Below, in pieces: positions 1 through 13,100 of a stretch of DNA of 64,000 bases. The stretch covers positions 310,001 to 374,000 of the forward strand of contig VZSF01004775.1 of assembly GCA_013398295.1 (NCBI GenBank). The letters run 5' to 3'. The DNA is from Chionis minor. Lineage: Eukaryota; Chordata; Aves; Charadriiformes; Chionididae. Positions within the stretch are counted from its first letter, which is position 1. Each line of letters starts with the position of its first letter. The notes below the pieces were generated by a model. That model did no database searches and had not been told where the DNA came from. It saw nothing but the letters and a program-made list of their open reading frames with translations. The position numbers and the translations under genes were made by a program.

Positions 1-3000
1 GCTAATCACTTCCTTAATAGTAGGGTTTCAGGGAGGTTTATATATTCCAAAAAGAAAAGGAGTGAAATCTAGTGTAAATTGATTAGACTTGTGACAGCAT
101 AGCTTAGGCAGTGACAGTGAAAGGTATTTGCATGTGACCTACTGATGTACCTCGCTGTTAGTTTGGAAGGTGTAATTCTTTGGTGAAACACAATTGCTCT
201 TAAGTCCATTGAGTCCTCATTACTGTAATTGAGAGTGTAAAATGTGATGTGGTTTCGAATGTATAGAGTAGGATTTTCAAAGTAGTTTAAATGTGTGGGT
301 TTTTTTCATGAAATGAATCAGTTTGAATTCCTGTTAATATTTCATGGTGTAGGCTAGTCCGAAGGGATTAGAGATCTACTTGCTACTTGCCTCTTAAGAG
401 TTGGGCACAAATTATTTCTGAAAGTATATTGCCTCTAAGACATTGGAAGGCAAGAGCCTTGGGTAGGGTGTATTGTAGGGTTCTATTACTAACTTTTTCC
501 TAACTGTGTGTGTGATATGAGCAGTTAACAAAGTCATTCAGTACTACTTTTCCTCAGCAAAACAGGGACGAAGGGATCTTTCTGTTCCATGCTCAAAGCT
601 GGATGTCCCTCTGTGTATCCCATGTGAAGAAATTTGAAGACTCCTTGGGAGTGAGGGTTTCATATCTTCACTTATGCTTTCACTGAAGTCACTTGTGGAG
701 TCATGCTTGAGAGCAAGGTGGTGATTTTAACTTTGTTAGGTATTTAGCTATTTTGACACTTGTTGCTCTTCTGAGAAGCATTATTTTAATTTTGAATAAT
801 TATTTATTTTTTTAAATTCAGAAAATAGCTGAGAGAAGCTCTGTTGCTTGAGAAGCTCATAAATGAACAAAGCCCAAACTGTTTTTTAAAGTTTTAGTTA
901 ACCTCTAGTAGTGTCAAGAGTGATGCTGGATACAGATCTTCGCTAAATAAGTCTGAATTGATGGTACTAATTTAAGCTTTACTGTGTCCACTTCGAATGA
1001 TGAGGCAGCTACTCACTTTTGCAAGTCTAGGGAAGATACAGAAAGTTTTGGGGAAATGTGGGGTGAATCATGCTTCTGTTTGTAGGTAAATCAACAGTGA
1101 AATTCAAAATGAAACAGTATGTTAACCCTTTTCTTTAAATCTGTTTCCTCCTTCCATTCCACTTTCTCCTTGCCTTTGTTCCAAGTATTATCAGGTTTTT
1201 GGATGTTTTTAATATTTGGCTTACTTTTTCGTCCCCCATCCCCGCCTTGGCCAAGAATAGAAATACAGTAAAAAGACTTCAGACCTTTTGCAGTAGGAGA
1301 TAAATTGATGTTTTGATCTTATTTTAAGTCTCGGGTGATTATAGTACCCATGTTTTCAAAAAGGAACAAATCTGAATTAATGATTTGATAACAAGTCCAT
1401 AGAGTTGTTCAGAAGCTTGTAGATAAGAAAGGATTTGCATTTATACAATTTCAGCCTTCTTTCCCCCCCAAAATGAAAGTGCTTGCTGGAATCAAGTGAT
1501 TGAAAGGGATGCAAAGGCACTGTAGACCAGTGTGTTTATCACTGTCAGATAGAAGAAATCTTAAATGCTTTCAGGAGGATTTATATTTCTTGGTTTAAGA
1601 TGCTATATGTGAATTAGGCGTCATAATTCTTGTTGAGCTTGATGACAAAATAAGGTTTCATCTTTAATGTACGTTTTGATAAGTGTATATGAGAGGAAGA
1701 GAAGCGCTGTATTTTTCTGGACGTGGTTTGTGGGTTAGGAATGTGAATTGAATTTAGTTGTTTGAGAGAGCCACTTTTTAGAACAGGTAGGGTTTTTTTG
1801 ATAGTTGCCTAAGGGCTCTGGGGTCGTTGTCAGAAACATTGATCCATTGTAGTTTTGTTTTCTGATGGAGAAAGCTGTTCTAAATTGATCTAATAACGTG
1901 AATAAAAGACCAAGGTCTAATCAAAAATCTTGGATAAATAGCATTCTTTGCATTAAGAATAACTACTAATAGAGTACTTATAAGTGATCATAGTTTAAAA
2001 AAAGAAAAGAGGAATTTGGAAGGTCTTTATTGATATTTGGTCTTTGGTTTTGGTTGTTCCTCCTCCACCCCCTGTCTTGAAAATCCCTTGCTTTGCAGCA
2101 AGGCATTAGGAATAACTTTTCAGAATGAGAGTGGGGTTTATCGTTGGGGTTTTTTTTATATCGACTCCCCCTCCCGTTCTGGTGTTATATATGTTTGGTC
2201 TAGTCAGTATGTTTTAAAATCTTTTGACTGGCTTTAAATACAAATAAGCCATCTATTTACAGAAAATGTTACACACACTGGATGACAGGACATTTTAAAG
2301 TTGGTGCTTTTTTTTCTTTTTAGATCGGATTCTCGTTCATTAAGGGTCATGGGGAAGACTGATGCACGACAGAAATCTGTTGTCTTTTCAAAGTAGTTAC
2401 GCAAGCTAGTTATTTAAGTCTAGTTAAAGCAATAAGAATTAGGTTTTAAAGCCCCTGTAGATTCCTAAAAGATTTCTGTCTGCATGGTTGCTTGCCCATA
2501 GGCTTTTAAAAATCTAGCTCTGAGACTTTAAAAGGACTCATGTTTTAAGATTGGGATTATCAGTAGCTATATCTTGCATTATGGGTGAAGCTAGTAGTTG
2601 AAGTGCAAGTGTGGAGGTAGGGAAACATAGTAGAAATGTTTGTGCTTTCTCCACTCATTGGATTCTACTGCTTTCAGTAGTTTTAGCTAGTGCAGTGCTG
2701 CAAACCATATAAATACCAAGCAGCTGATGAATATATCTGAAAATACTGTCTTTTTAAGTGTACAAAGCCTATCACGTGCAAAATAAATTCTCTTTGCGAC
2801 AAATGTCTAAGCCAATGTTTAGACAGTCTAGAAAGGTGTCCTGTAATCTTTAAGGACCAATGCCTGCACTTTTTAGTGAGTAGAATATCTTCCAATAATT
2901 ACTACCAATAAACAGGCACAGTTCAAGAGGACATAAAAACACTAAATCTGAGTTCTAGTTGTGCACTGAAATGGCTGGAGAAAAGAAGTCATGGACACAG

Positions 3001-6000
3001 GTCTGCTCATTTGCATCAAAAGGGCTCTTTGGAGACCAGCTTTTCTTTAACTGAGGAAAAGCGAAGTCTGTCTTTATAAATGAAATATAACTGCTACTAT
3101 CTAGAGAGTGATCAGAAGTTGGAATTGAGATTTTTTGACCACAATCTACAGACAACATAATGGCATAATATTTTTAGGAAGAAGCTTTATGCTGTGCTTT
3201 TAATAGTCCGTTTGTAAGTTATTTCTTTAGTTAGTGGCTAATTAGGTCCATACAATTCATACATACTGGCTTTAAGAATTCCCTCCTGATGTGTGAATGT
3301 GTTCCCTGCCTAAAATGCCATTGACAAGCATTATTTTTCAGTTGAACACCCCCCCCCACCACCCCCCTTCAGTCCTCTGGACGTGTTAGGGATTTACTGT
3401 TTTCACAAGTGTGTTTTTTGTGATGGAACTATTTCTCTTTCAGAAAGGTTAAAACAAAATGAATGGAACACAGTTTGTGATGTTAGAGGAAAACCTTGCT
3501 TTATAATCAATAAAATTTTACTTTTGTCTATAAGACATATTCATCTAAATGGGATAAGAAAGAATAAAACTCAGCAGGATGTAATTGAAATGAACTGGTG
3601 TTTGTGATAAGGATGTTGGTCATAAGAAGCCCCTCTGAATCTGTCTTTGTGTCAGTATTTGTTTGAAAAGTTGCTTCATTACAAATGAAGGGAAACAGAT
3701 TGTGGCTATGCAAAATTTAGAACGTTGCATAAAGAGTAACTTCTGATTTTGTCCAGTGGTTCTGATGAAGGTGGAACTGAAAATCACAGTACGAAGTAAT
3801 AAACTGAAAGTTATGATAAACTTAAGTGAAGTCAAATTTAGCAGATATTCCAGGTAAGTAACGGAGTATTTGCTTTGTCTTTCAAAATGAACTTCACGCT
3901 CATTGAAGCCTCTACTGAAGTATATTTGAGTAAAGCACTACTTAGGTAATTCTTAACTTTTTGAGATTGTTTGGCTGGGAAAAATATCTATGTATAAAAT
4001 ATATTTTGAGAGATGTTAATGCCAGTGAATAGAGATTTATGAAAATGCTGGAGCCTGTTAATTTCTGCTTTTAAGGTTGTTATGATTTTGGAGATCTTTT
4101 CTCCTAACAATCTTAATTTTTACCTTAAAAAAAAAAAGAGCTGCTAGCAGTTAAATGCAGTAACATTTTAGGAGGGTTTTTTTTTTTAAACTGGATATAA
4201 AGCCCCAATGTATGAATTATTTCAGTAACTGTTAAGCAATGTGGTCGCATTAATTGTGTGTGTTAAGTAGTTAAGATGAAGCAGGCAACATGTTGCACTA
4301 GGTCTAGCTCATAGCAGCGTTAAGGATTGGCAGATCAACAGCTAGTGTGGCGGTTTTGGTGTCTAGTTTTGTACATCAAGATTTTGTACATCATAAATAA
4401 TGTTGACATGCATCTTCCTGGAAGTTTTTTGAGGTTTGTGTAAAAATAGAGTACAGTAATTTCTATTTCTGGATGGAATAAAGACAATTAAAAGTGAAAA
4501 TGCTCAAGGACCATTGCTTTTCCTAATTTGTTGGTTTTCCTTTGCTCTCTTTTATGTCTGCTTGTTCATTTCCGTACCTTCTTTCATGCTCCTCTTGTTT
4601 TCGAGGAAGGAAATGTAAACTTTACTCATTTGCATCAAGATGCTCCTTCATTTTTATTATTGGCTAAGCAGTCAAGACTGGAAATTGAAGCTGAAATTTA
4701 CAGTAACAACACTAAATTTTAGCATTTTCGTTCAATGCAGTGGCATCTGGAAAGCAAATGTTCCTATCTTTTCTTTCCTGAGTTGTTGCGTGGTGTTTTC
4801 TGTAGTTAAGGTGTGTATCGGAGCCAGCTTTTTCTTTGTCTTGGTTTATCTTTATGACTAAAGGGGCTTAGAAATATTCTTTAGCTAGCTTTTTTTTTTT
4901 CCCCTTTCAATTAATGTTATCACGATGAACCAAACTATGTATTGGATAGTTCTAGTGGATGCATACGTGACTTAGCTCATAATTCTAGTCAGAGACTCTG
5001 CAGAGAGTTCCCCCCTCTCAGTCTTTTAATTGTGGGTAAAAATTACCTACTGCTCTTCTGTAACTGTCCCTGTCTAGAACATTAATAATCCAAAATGAAA
5101 ACAGGAGACAACAAAGATAAAACTTTATTGATGAGAAGTAGTTCAGGTCTAGCAATAGCATTCAAGCTGTCTTCCTGGACTGTGTCGGATCGGGCCTTGT
5201 GAGCTTCTGCTTAATTAACGAATGTATATGGTTGTAATGCAGCTTTTTGCAGTGGGAGGATGAGTTTTCCATGACTGGCTGCCCTTAATCATTAAGGTGC
5301 AATTCTGCCTTTCATTGCTGTCCAGATTGGTTCTCTAGTAAGACTGAAAAAAACCTACTTTGATGGTTCATTGCTCCTTTTTTTTCAGTAGTTGCCTGTT
5401 TTGCTGATACCTTCTATTCTAGGTGACTTTCCCTGTTAGGTGTGTGTAACTTGATAAAACCATTTTGCGAAATAATTTAGGATTATGGTTATCACTTCTG
5501 TTACAGGCTTTAGCCTCAAGATTATCACCTGGTTAGTATTGTCATGTGTTATATTTCATTACGCTTTCTAGAGCTGCTTTCTTTCCTTGTGTGCTCACCT
5601 CCAAGTTAGACCCTTTGCTCAGCTTTTCCTCAGTTCATCTGATAGTGCAGATATTTTTACCAGGGAACCATTCCTCTCATACCACCTCCATTCTCATCTC
5701 CTTATGAAGAAGCCACCTGTCTAGATACTGCTTGCTTTATTTCTCTCCACACTGAGCAGGACAAGCCTCTTTATTACCCTGGTCTATGTTGGACAATTTT
5801 GGTGTAGATTGCTGGTTGCTTCTGGAAATGTCTTTAGAGTTTGAATCCAGAAAGAACTGGAAAAAAGTCCTAGGGCTAGGGTTGTTATCTAAAAGGTCAA
5901 TATACAGTGTTAGTTGTAAGGGCAAATGGGACACTAGGAAATGTAAATAATACTCCCATATACGTATTTCTAATCTGTCTTTGAATTTCATCATCTAAAT

Positions 6001-9000
6001 AGAAGAGCCCGTTTATAATAGAATTGGTGATCATACTGATGAAATGGTGTATACTCCTGTAAGTTTGTCCATGTCATCTGTTCCAGTCCAGAGCAGAAAT
6101 GACACACTGTCAACTTTCCAAGTTTTAAGTTTTTTTTTTTTAAATGGTGCTTGTTATAGCTTAAGAATAGTTATCAACGGACTTTTAATTTTACTCATGT
6201 ATTCCAAGATTATAAGATACACTAGGCTTTAAAAAAAAAAATTTACTATAGCAATTCTTTTCAAGGACATTAGAAAAGCTGCTGGTTTACGATGTAGTTG
6301 GAAATTGAGAATGACTCAATATATATAGCTCCTAATGCCAGGTTAACTCTTGGGTAAATATTCTAGAGTAAGTTTTGTGTAATACAGCACTAGTTGCTGT
6401 AGAGTGGTGTCAGACTGAAACAAAAGGGATGTTGTATGTTAATGGCTCCAGGGTGGCGTTTTTTTGTTTTATTTGTTCGTTGTTTTTATGGCTACTTTGA
6501 TAGATTGTACTCTGTTGTAACTAGAACTAAGGAATATGAAAGCTCTCACAATAACTTGCTACCTAGTACTAGATTACAGTATCTTGGTGAACTGTTTTAA
6601 GGCTTGCCCTTGGTGGGTTGTGTCCCAGAGCATGGCTGAATTTCTGATCCACTCTGCAGTGAAAACACCTCCGTAGTGGGGGGGAAAAGTGAAAGAATGA
6701 GTTGTTTGGCAACAATATTTATTTGGCCAGCAAAGTGTGTTGCCCATACCAGTATCTATGAACTAAAGTTTCAGTGCATAGATTTTTTTCAAGCACCCCG
6801 CGAGCTGTTCAGTAGAGCTTTCTCTTTGTCAGATGAGTTGTTTTGTCAGTCGACGCTCGAGTATTTTCTTACAGGCAGATACACACAATTTAATCACAGT
6901 GTCATGCTTTTACACATATATCCTATTGCTCACAAAACCCAGTGGAAGATCAGAATCCCCCTTCTTAACAAAGATTAGTGGCTGTTGCTTAGAGTAAGGT
7001 TGGGCAAAAGAGCTCAAACAACAAAGAAACCCTCCCCCAGCGACTACAAGAAGAAAAGGTCTCCTTCCCTCTGCCCTCCCAGAAGGTGCTCTGCTTTGAA
7101 CAATACATCAGCTTGAAATGAAAAAGGGCCCTTTAACCCTTTTGTTGTTGTTCTTGATTTTAGTAAAAGCAATTATTCCATCTTCTTAATTTAAAAAATA
7201 TCAGGGCAATGTTGTCAGTGATGCTGTGTCCTCCTGGACAGAAAGATGTTTATGTGGAAACCAGCCAAATTGTACCAGGTTGTGTTTTAGAAAGCTTTGC
7301 ATTGCTAAAATAGTCTTTATAATATAACTTCTTTTATGTTGGGAAATCTGGCTTGTATTCACCTTTCATATATAATTTGATAATATTTACTGTGTTCGGA
7401 TCATATCCAAGCATTGCATACTTATTTTAGAATGCATTTTGTTAGGAAACATGTAAATTGTTTCAATTTAAAGTGATAGCCTTACTGAACATGAATGCTG
7501 CTTATTTTCAGTGTAGACAGAACAGCAGTTCTGAGAGTTCTTTAACACATACTGTATTTATTCTGGCTATTGAAAGACTGGGGTAGATTGTTTTCATATC
7601 TGGAAAAGGAAAAGAATTTGAAAATTGTGATGGAAAGACAGTGTTTACTAATGAAAACACTGCTCAATCCTGCTAATTGGTTTTGGTGGATTGCCTATTA
7701 TGTCTAGTGTTTGCTGTATAGTGAGGAAACTCAACAGTGGAGTTACTTAAGATTACTGAATTTTGCGATCTAATTCTTTAGCTTTGTTGAAGCCTTTGGA
7801 AAAAAAAAAAGCCTAACAACTGCTTCCTTCTTCAAAAATTGGTGAAATGCTCTAACAAAGCCCTTCTTTGTTTTGTGTAAGAGATGTATTGGAATGCTTT
7901 CGATAAAGTCTCCAGAAATACTGAAATTTCATCTAGTATTACAAGAGTGTTTTAGTTGTTGCCATAGCGCAACAAGGACTATTCAATAAATTCAGCTGCT
8001 ATGCCTATAACAAACTGTTTTCAGGCAGATAAGGACTGATATGTAGACTACAAAAAAAAGAACAGTGAGGTAATTTTAGGCACTGACTGTAGCATCTTGA
8101 GTATTAGTAGTTATGAAGGAGTTACTAGTTCTTGTTGGAAACAAATCATTTGCAGTCCACTGCAAGCTTCAGAATATTTTTCTTTCATGCTTTGCTTTCT
8201 TGCCTGCATTAAGATTAAGCGTGAACTCAAAAAATGAGTGCATCAAATTTGTGAGCGATTAGCTAAATTTGACAACTTAGCCTTCTCAAAGTAATCTTCG
8301 TTCATCTTGAGTCGTGTCAGGTGGCAGCATAAAACTTGGATAGCAGTGTGGCAATGTGGGACAGTCATGTACTGAAGCAAAGTACTGTTCAACACTCTGA
8401 TGATAGTGGTAGTCTGAAGTTTTTACAAACTTGAAACTCGGCACTTAACGTCTCTGTCTTATCTTCAGTGTTCCACATTTGTCTCCAGGTCTTTGAGCAT
8501 CCTTGTGTGCATGGATGCTCATAAATATCCATGTGTATCATTATAAAAGCACTGATCCAGCTCTCTCAGTAGACCTGCCTATGTAGAACCCTTCTCTTCC
8601 ACATTTCCCCACACTCGCACTCTGCCCCAAAAACCTCAACTCCACAACCCGAAACTGGACACCTCAGTCTTCTACTTAGGCTGAAGAAATGCCAATTACA
8701 GCAGTCTTCAGATGTGTTCATGCTGCTACATAAGCTTCAGAAAGACCCCGGCAGCATGACTTCATGATTTTCCGGCTTTGTCAATAGCTTCCCATGAGGT
8801 TACTGATCAGCCAGTTCTCTGGCATGTGCCATGTGGACTTTGGAGTTTGGAGCGGCTGGGCCGTTGCGGTTGGGCCTCTTTATAACCAGCTAGTCCCTGT
8901 GCTGGCGGTGGCTGTGACAGTGCGGTTTTCTTCTAAGGGAGTGGGGAGAAAAGGTGTTTATTTCTTGTTTGCTGTACTGTTATAACTACAGATAACACTT

Positions 9001-10025
9001 TCCTTATTTTGGAGAGGATTCCTTTTTCTACTATGCTTTCAGCTTGAGTGTCGTCTGTTCTGGGTGCTGCTAGGTAGAGACAAGAATGAGTTTTCTGGGT
9101 TAACCTTGCACTGAATTCCTCAGCTGCTGGGCAGGGGATCTTGCACCAAGTGGAAAAATTCCTTCCTAACCACCTCAAAGGTAGTTAGGATAGTACTTGC
9201 AACAGGTAGAGCTAAAATTTAGCCAAATTATGAGGATAAACCGTCTGTTTCTTTATGGTGCAGAATGGCCCAGGCAATTGTTCTGATCCTTGATACACAT
9301 ACCTTTTTCCTAGTTCAAACTCCCTCCCTTCCAAGGTAATACCATGGCATCAGTAAGTGGTAGTAGAGGTTTGTGAGCAGTGGGATTCCAGAATATTTCT
9401 GATACCTGTATACCCTTAATTTCTGAAGCATTGAAGAGTACTGGTTTTTGGCATGGCTGATAGATGCGTAAGTAATCTGAAGCCTTTTCCACCTCAGCAA
9501 CGGTAAAAGAGGATGAATAGTTTCACGTGTACGTACATACTGTGTTCTGCAGCTGCTTCTTTACCCATCTCTCGGCACTTCTGAGGCACAGAAAGCAAGC
9601 TGGTGGTGTTGACACTGTTCCTCCCATCACTGTTACCTGATTGCCATCATGGGGGTTGACTTCTGCAACACAGAAGTGTCCATCTTTGGTTCTCTTCCAT
9701 CTCTATAGTGTCGAGAGTGAAGGGCAGCAGTGGGTTTTTCTGCTGCTCATGTTTAGCAGTTGCTTTGAGCTGATCTTCACCAGTTTTAAAGCATCCAGAA
9801 GTCTTGAATAGTAGCAGTTAAATTTGTGTGTTGATATTTACTGTGGCTTTCAGAAACTTTGGCCAGCCCTTTCTCTGCCTTATGTTTCACCCCCAATGTC
9901 CATCTGAATTAAATGTCATTAAATTTTGGCAATGTTTTAACTTGTACTCCATTTATTTAGAAGTATTTATAGGTGTAAAATCCACATCAAATTAAAAAAA
10001 AAATATTGACAGGTCCTGTCCTGTC
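1..10025 (+). other. AFDN: AFDN intron 1, left part
   Basis: This is unique-looking AT-rich intronic DNA with no exon that I can support. It has many short T-tracts, a C-rich patch at 3349-3367 (runs of nine and six C), a CpG-containing patch near 6790-6865, and a pair of overlapping hairpins at 8494-8533. Short open frames occur on both strands but show no family resemblance. No interspersed repeat is clear here. Confidence 0.75.
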
Positions 10026-10166
10026 AGCTGTGTCCAGCTCTTGAAGCCCGCAACATAACAAGGATATGAACCTGTTGGAGCAAGTCCAGAGGAGGGCCGT
10101 GAAGTGGGGTTAGAACTAGATGATCTTTAAGGTCCCTTCCAACTCTAACCATTCTATGATTCTATA
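10026..10166 (+). mobile_element. CR1 LINE fragment with internal deletion
   Basis: The first part (10026-10104) matches the CR1 segment that encodes the end of ORF2 (tgtccagctc, then cctgttggag and gtccagagga gggcc). The second part (10105-10166) is the extreme CR1 3' end (tagatgatct ttaaggtccc, then attctatgat tctata, the typical CR1 octamer tail). In an intact copy several hundred bases separate these parts, so the middle is missing. Orientation is the same as AFDN. Confidence 0.9.
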
Positions 10167-13100
10167 AACCACTAGGCTTTTTTTATATATGCCAGTACAA
10201 AATAACATGATAGCCTCAATTTTTCCTTACAATGACTGTCGATCTAAAACAGTTTTGTAGGTAGAACGTATATGATACATTTTTTAATGTATTGAGCAAT
10301 TTTGAATCTAATACTTGAAAGTAGGCAACACTCAGTCAAAAATGTTTGGAAACTGATGATATGACTTGATTTTTTTTTTTAAATTTATTTTGAGGGTTCT
10401 GTTTTTAGCTTTTTTTTTTTTTGCTTAGAGTACTTCTGCAAGATGATACTAGGTCACACTTCTACTTGTTTGTAGCCTCTTCTTAAACTGTCTTGTGTTT
10501 GTGTAAAGACATCTTGCATTCTCAATTTGTTATAATACCTCCAGGACAGTGGGATGGGAAAAGAGTGATGCAGATATGTAAAGTAATGTGTTGAAAACTG
10601 TGTTGCAAATGTGGTTACTGAAGAGCCAGAAAGAGAAGCCAGATCTTTATGCATGTTTGCAGTTTGCTATTCGCTGGATCATGCTAATTTGGATTTCACC
10701 TTATAAAATGGGGGTGGGGAGCTAATCACACTTAGGATGTCATATACCACCTCCACTATAAATCTTAAACTAACTTTTACGGTACAGCAAAGAATGCTCC
10801 TTTTCTCTGTTTGGTACCTGCATGTTGTGACAAGTAGGTTAGGTATCTTCACAGAAAACTTGAATTATTTTAACCTTTGGGTTTGGGGTTTTTTTTGTTT
10901 GAAAAATACACAAATGTAAAATTACATGAGACTGCCTGTTTTCAGTAAATAGGTAACAAGTTTTGAACTTGATTAATTATTTCTCTTTTCCACATGTGTG
11001 ACTTCCTGCTATTCAAACTGCTAGAAAGCTCATCAATTGTTAATTAAGACAAGTATATATGCCTTCTTACCATTCTTAAAGTGAATACTGGATGCAGAAG
11101 AAATTAAAAATCCCCACGTGCTTTGCAATAATAATTTAAAAAAAATCTTGAAAGAGTTACTCAAAGTATGTAATCCTAAAGAAAGCTTGCTTCTCATTGT
11201 AATAATAAAAAATACACAGCACAGCTAGTGTGGTGCTAAGAATATATTAAATATGCATGGGTTTTGGGGTTTTTTGTTTTTATTTCTGTACAAATAAAAT
11301 ATTTTTACACAAATAAGCCTGTCCTCAGTAGTAGAGAAGGAGAACAGTAGCCAGCACACACATCACACTGGGAGTGAGCATTGGTTGTTAATTAAGAAAG
11401 ACGAAAAGAGCCTAGAGGCTCCTTATATTTTTAAATTCCTTTCTACTTCTGTATACTGCTATCTTTGCATCTTGACAGATCATTTTGTGTGTGTAGGGTC
11501 ATCTTTTCATATTCTTGTGACATACTGACTCACTAATGAGAGGACAGACCTGTCTTTTGGTGCAACTTTTTCAGCTATGTTAATCCTGATTTGCTGCAAA
11601 GATTCTTTGGGTAGTATCACCAGTTGAAGCCTAAATTGTTTCATGGTGAGTCAGAATATACTTGAAATTTTGCATGGTAATATCACTTATGCCTTTATTA
11701 ACTACGTTTTAATATTTGAGTAAGCCAAGCCAAGTTACTAAATGCTTTTGTAATCTGAGCCTGTTTAAACTCGAAATACTCCTGTTCACGGTTAATCATC
11801 TGCATTAATGTTTGTATTGTAACTTGTCCTTGGTCCATGTGCTGCTGAAATGACAGACCCTTGATAAGAAGAAAATTAAGCTTAGTTGATAGAATTGTAT
11901 TTTAGAGAAAAAATGCTTGAAAGTAAGCATCCAATTCATTTTCTGGTAGTTTTTTTGCAATGTAGTGATAGCAAATGAAAGGTGGGAATTTTTTAGATGG
12001 AGTAAACTAAACATACAAGACATGTCACTGGGTGCAAAACTACCTACTGGGCAGAAGTGCAGGACTTGCTGAGAATAAGAATTCATGCATAGTACACTGG
12101 CAAACACTTTCTTCTGGTGACTCCTGATTAACATACCTGCAGAGACCATTTTTGTTAACCAGTGCTGCATGATAAAACCAGTAATTTGTTGTCTTCTAGA
12201 AGAAATCCTTAAAATAGAGCTGGTAGTGCTTTTTTAAAATGTAGCTCCTTTGGTAACTGAATGTGCCATTTGAAGGGTGAAATAAGCATGTTCATGAGTG
12301 GATTCACTAGAGGGTTGGAATTTTTTTAATAGTGGACAAATTGTAGTTAAAAAAACCCCATTTTACCTTATTTTAATAAAAATGTATCTGTTATGTTTTT
12401 TTCAAAATCTGCTCCTTGAGATCACTTTCTTCTTGAAAGCATGAAAATTTTCATTGCTTAGTTGTGTAAACCTTACTGGTGATGCAGAGTGAGTAGCCTG
12501 TGGCACAGGGAGGATCTGTGTGTCTTAAGCTCAGTAGTTCTTGATCACAGCTTAAAAATGAATGGATGTGAGAATTACAATTTCTGACCCTGATGTTGCA
12601 AATTAGCCCACTTTACTTTATTAGTATGTCTGTCCAAACAGAACAGCTTGCAAAATGGAGACCTCTGTTCTTATAGAGAAAATTATACTTGCTCCTTTTT
12701 GTTCTTTAACAGAACCTCTGAAAAATTTGTCTTTGCGGAAGAGATGATCTATTTATGTTTATCTGTTTGCCTTTAGCAATTTGAGACATTATATAGCTTA
12801 AAACTTTAGTCTGAAGACCTTGTGGAGGTGATATCATTGGAAATTAACATCTTGAGAGGAAAGAGTGTTTATAGTTGGTCAAAACTAATGTATAGCCACA
12901 TATCTCAATTTGTAAATACACAAATTTTTTTTTACTGTATGGTAGTTTGCTTTCAGGACAAAAGACTAACAATGTGATTCCTGTCTTCTACAATTGTAAT
13001 TCTACAATTAGTTAAAGTAATTAGTCAATTTCATTAGTCCTAATTTCTGCTGTATATCATTTTAATAAAATAATCTGTGGGACCTTAACTTTTGGGGGCT

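Noticed and set aside
9100..9190. Possible repeat related to reptile elements (gaaaaattcc ttcctaacc)
   Set aside because: Only a short stretch looks familiar; I could not extend it into a recognisable element.
11805..12170. 121-codon minus-strand open frame in intron 1
   Set aside because: Composition-driven (Phe/Leu/Ser/Lys) sequence without a domain.
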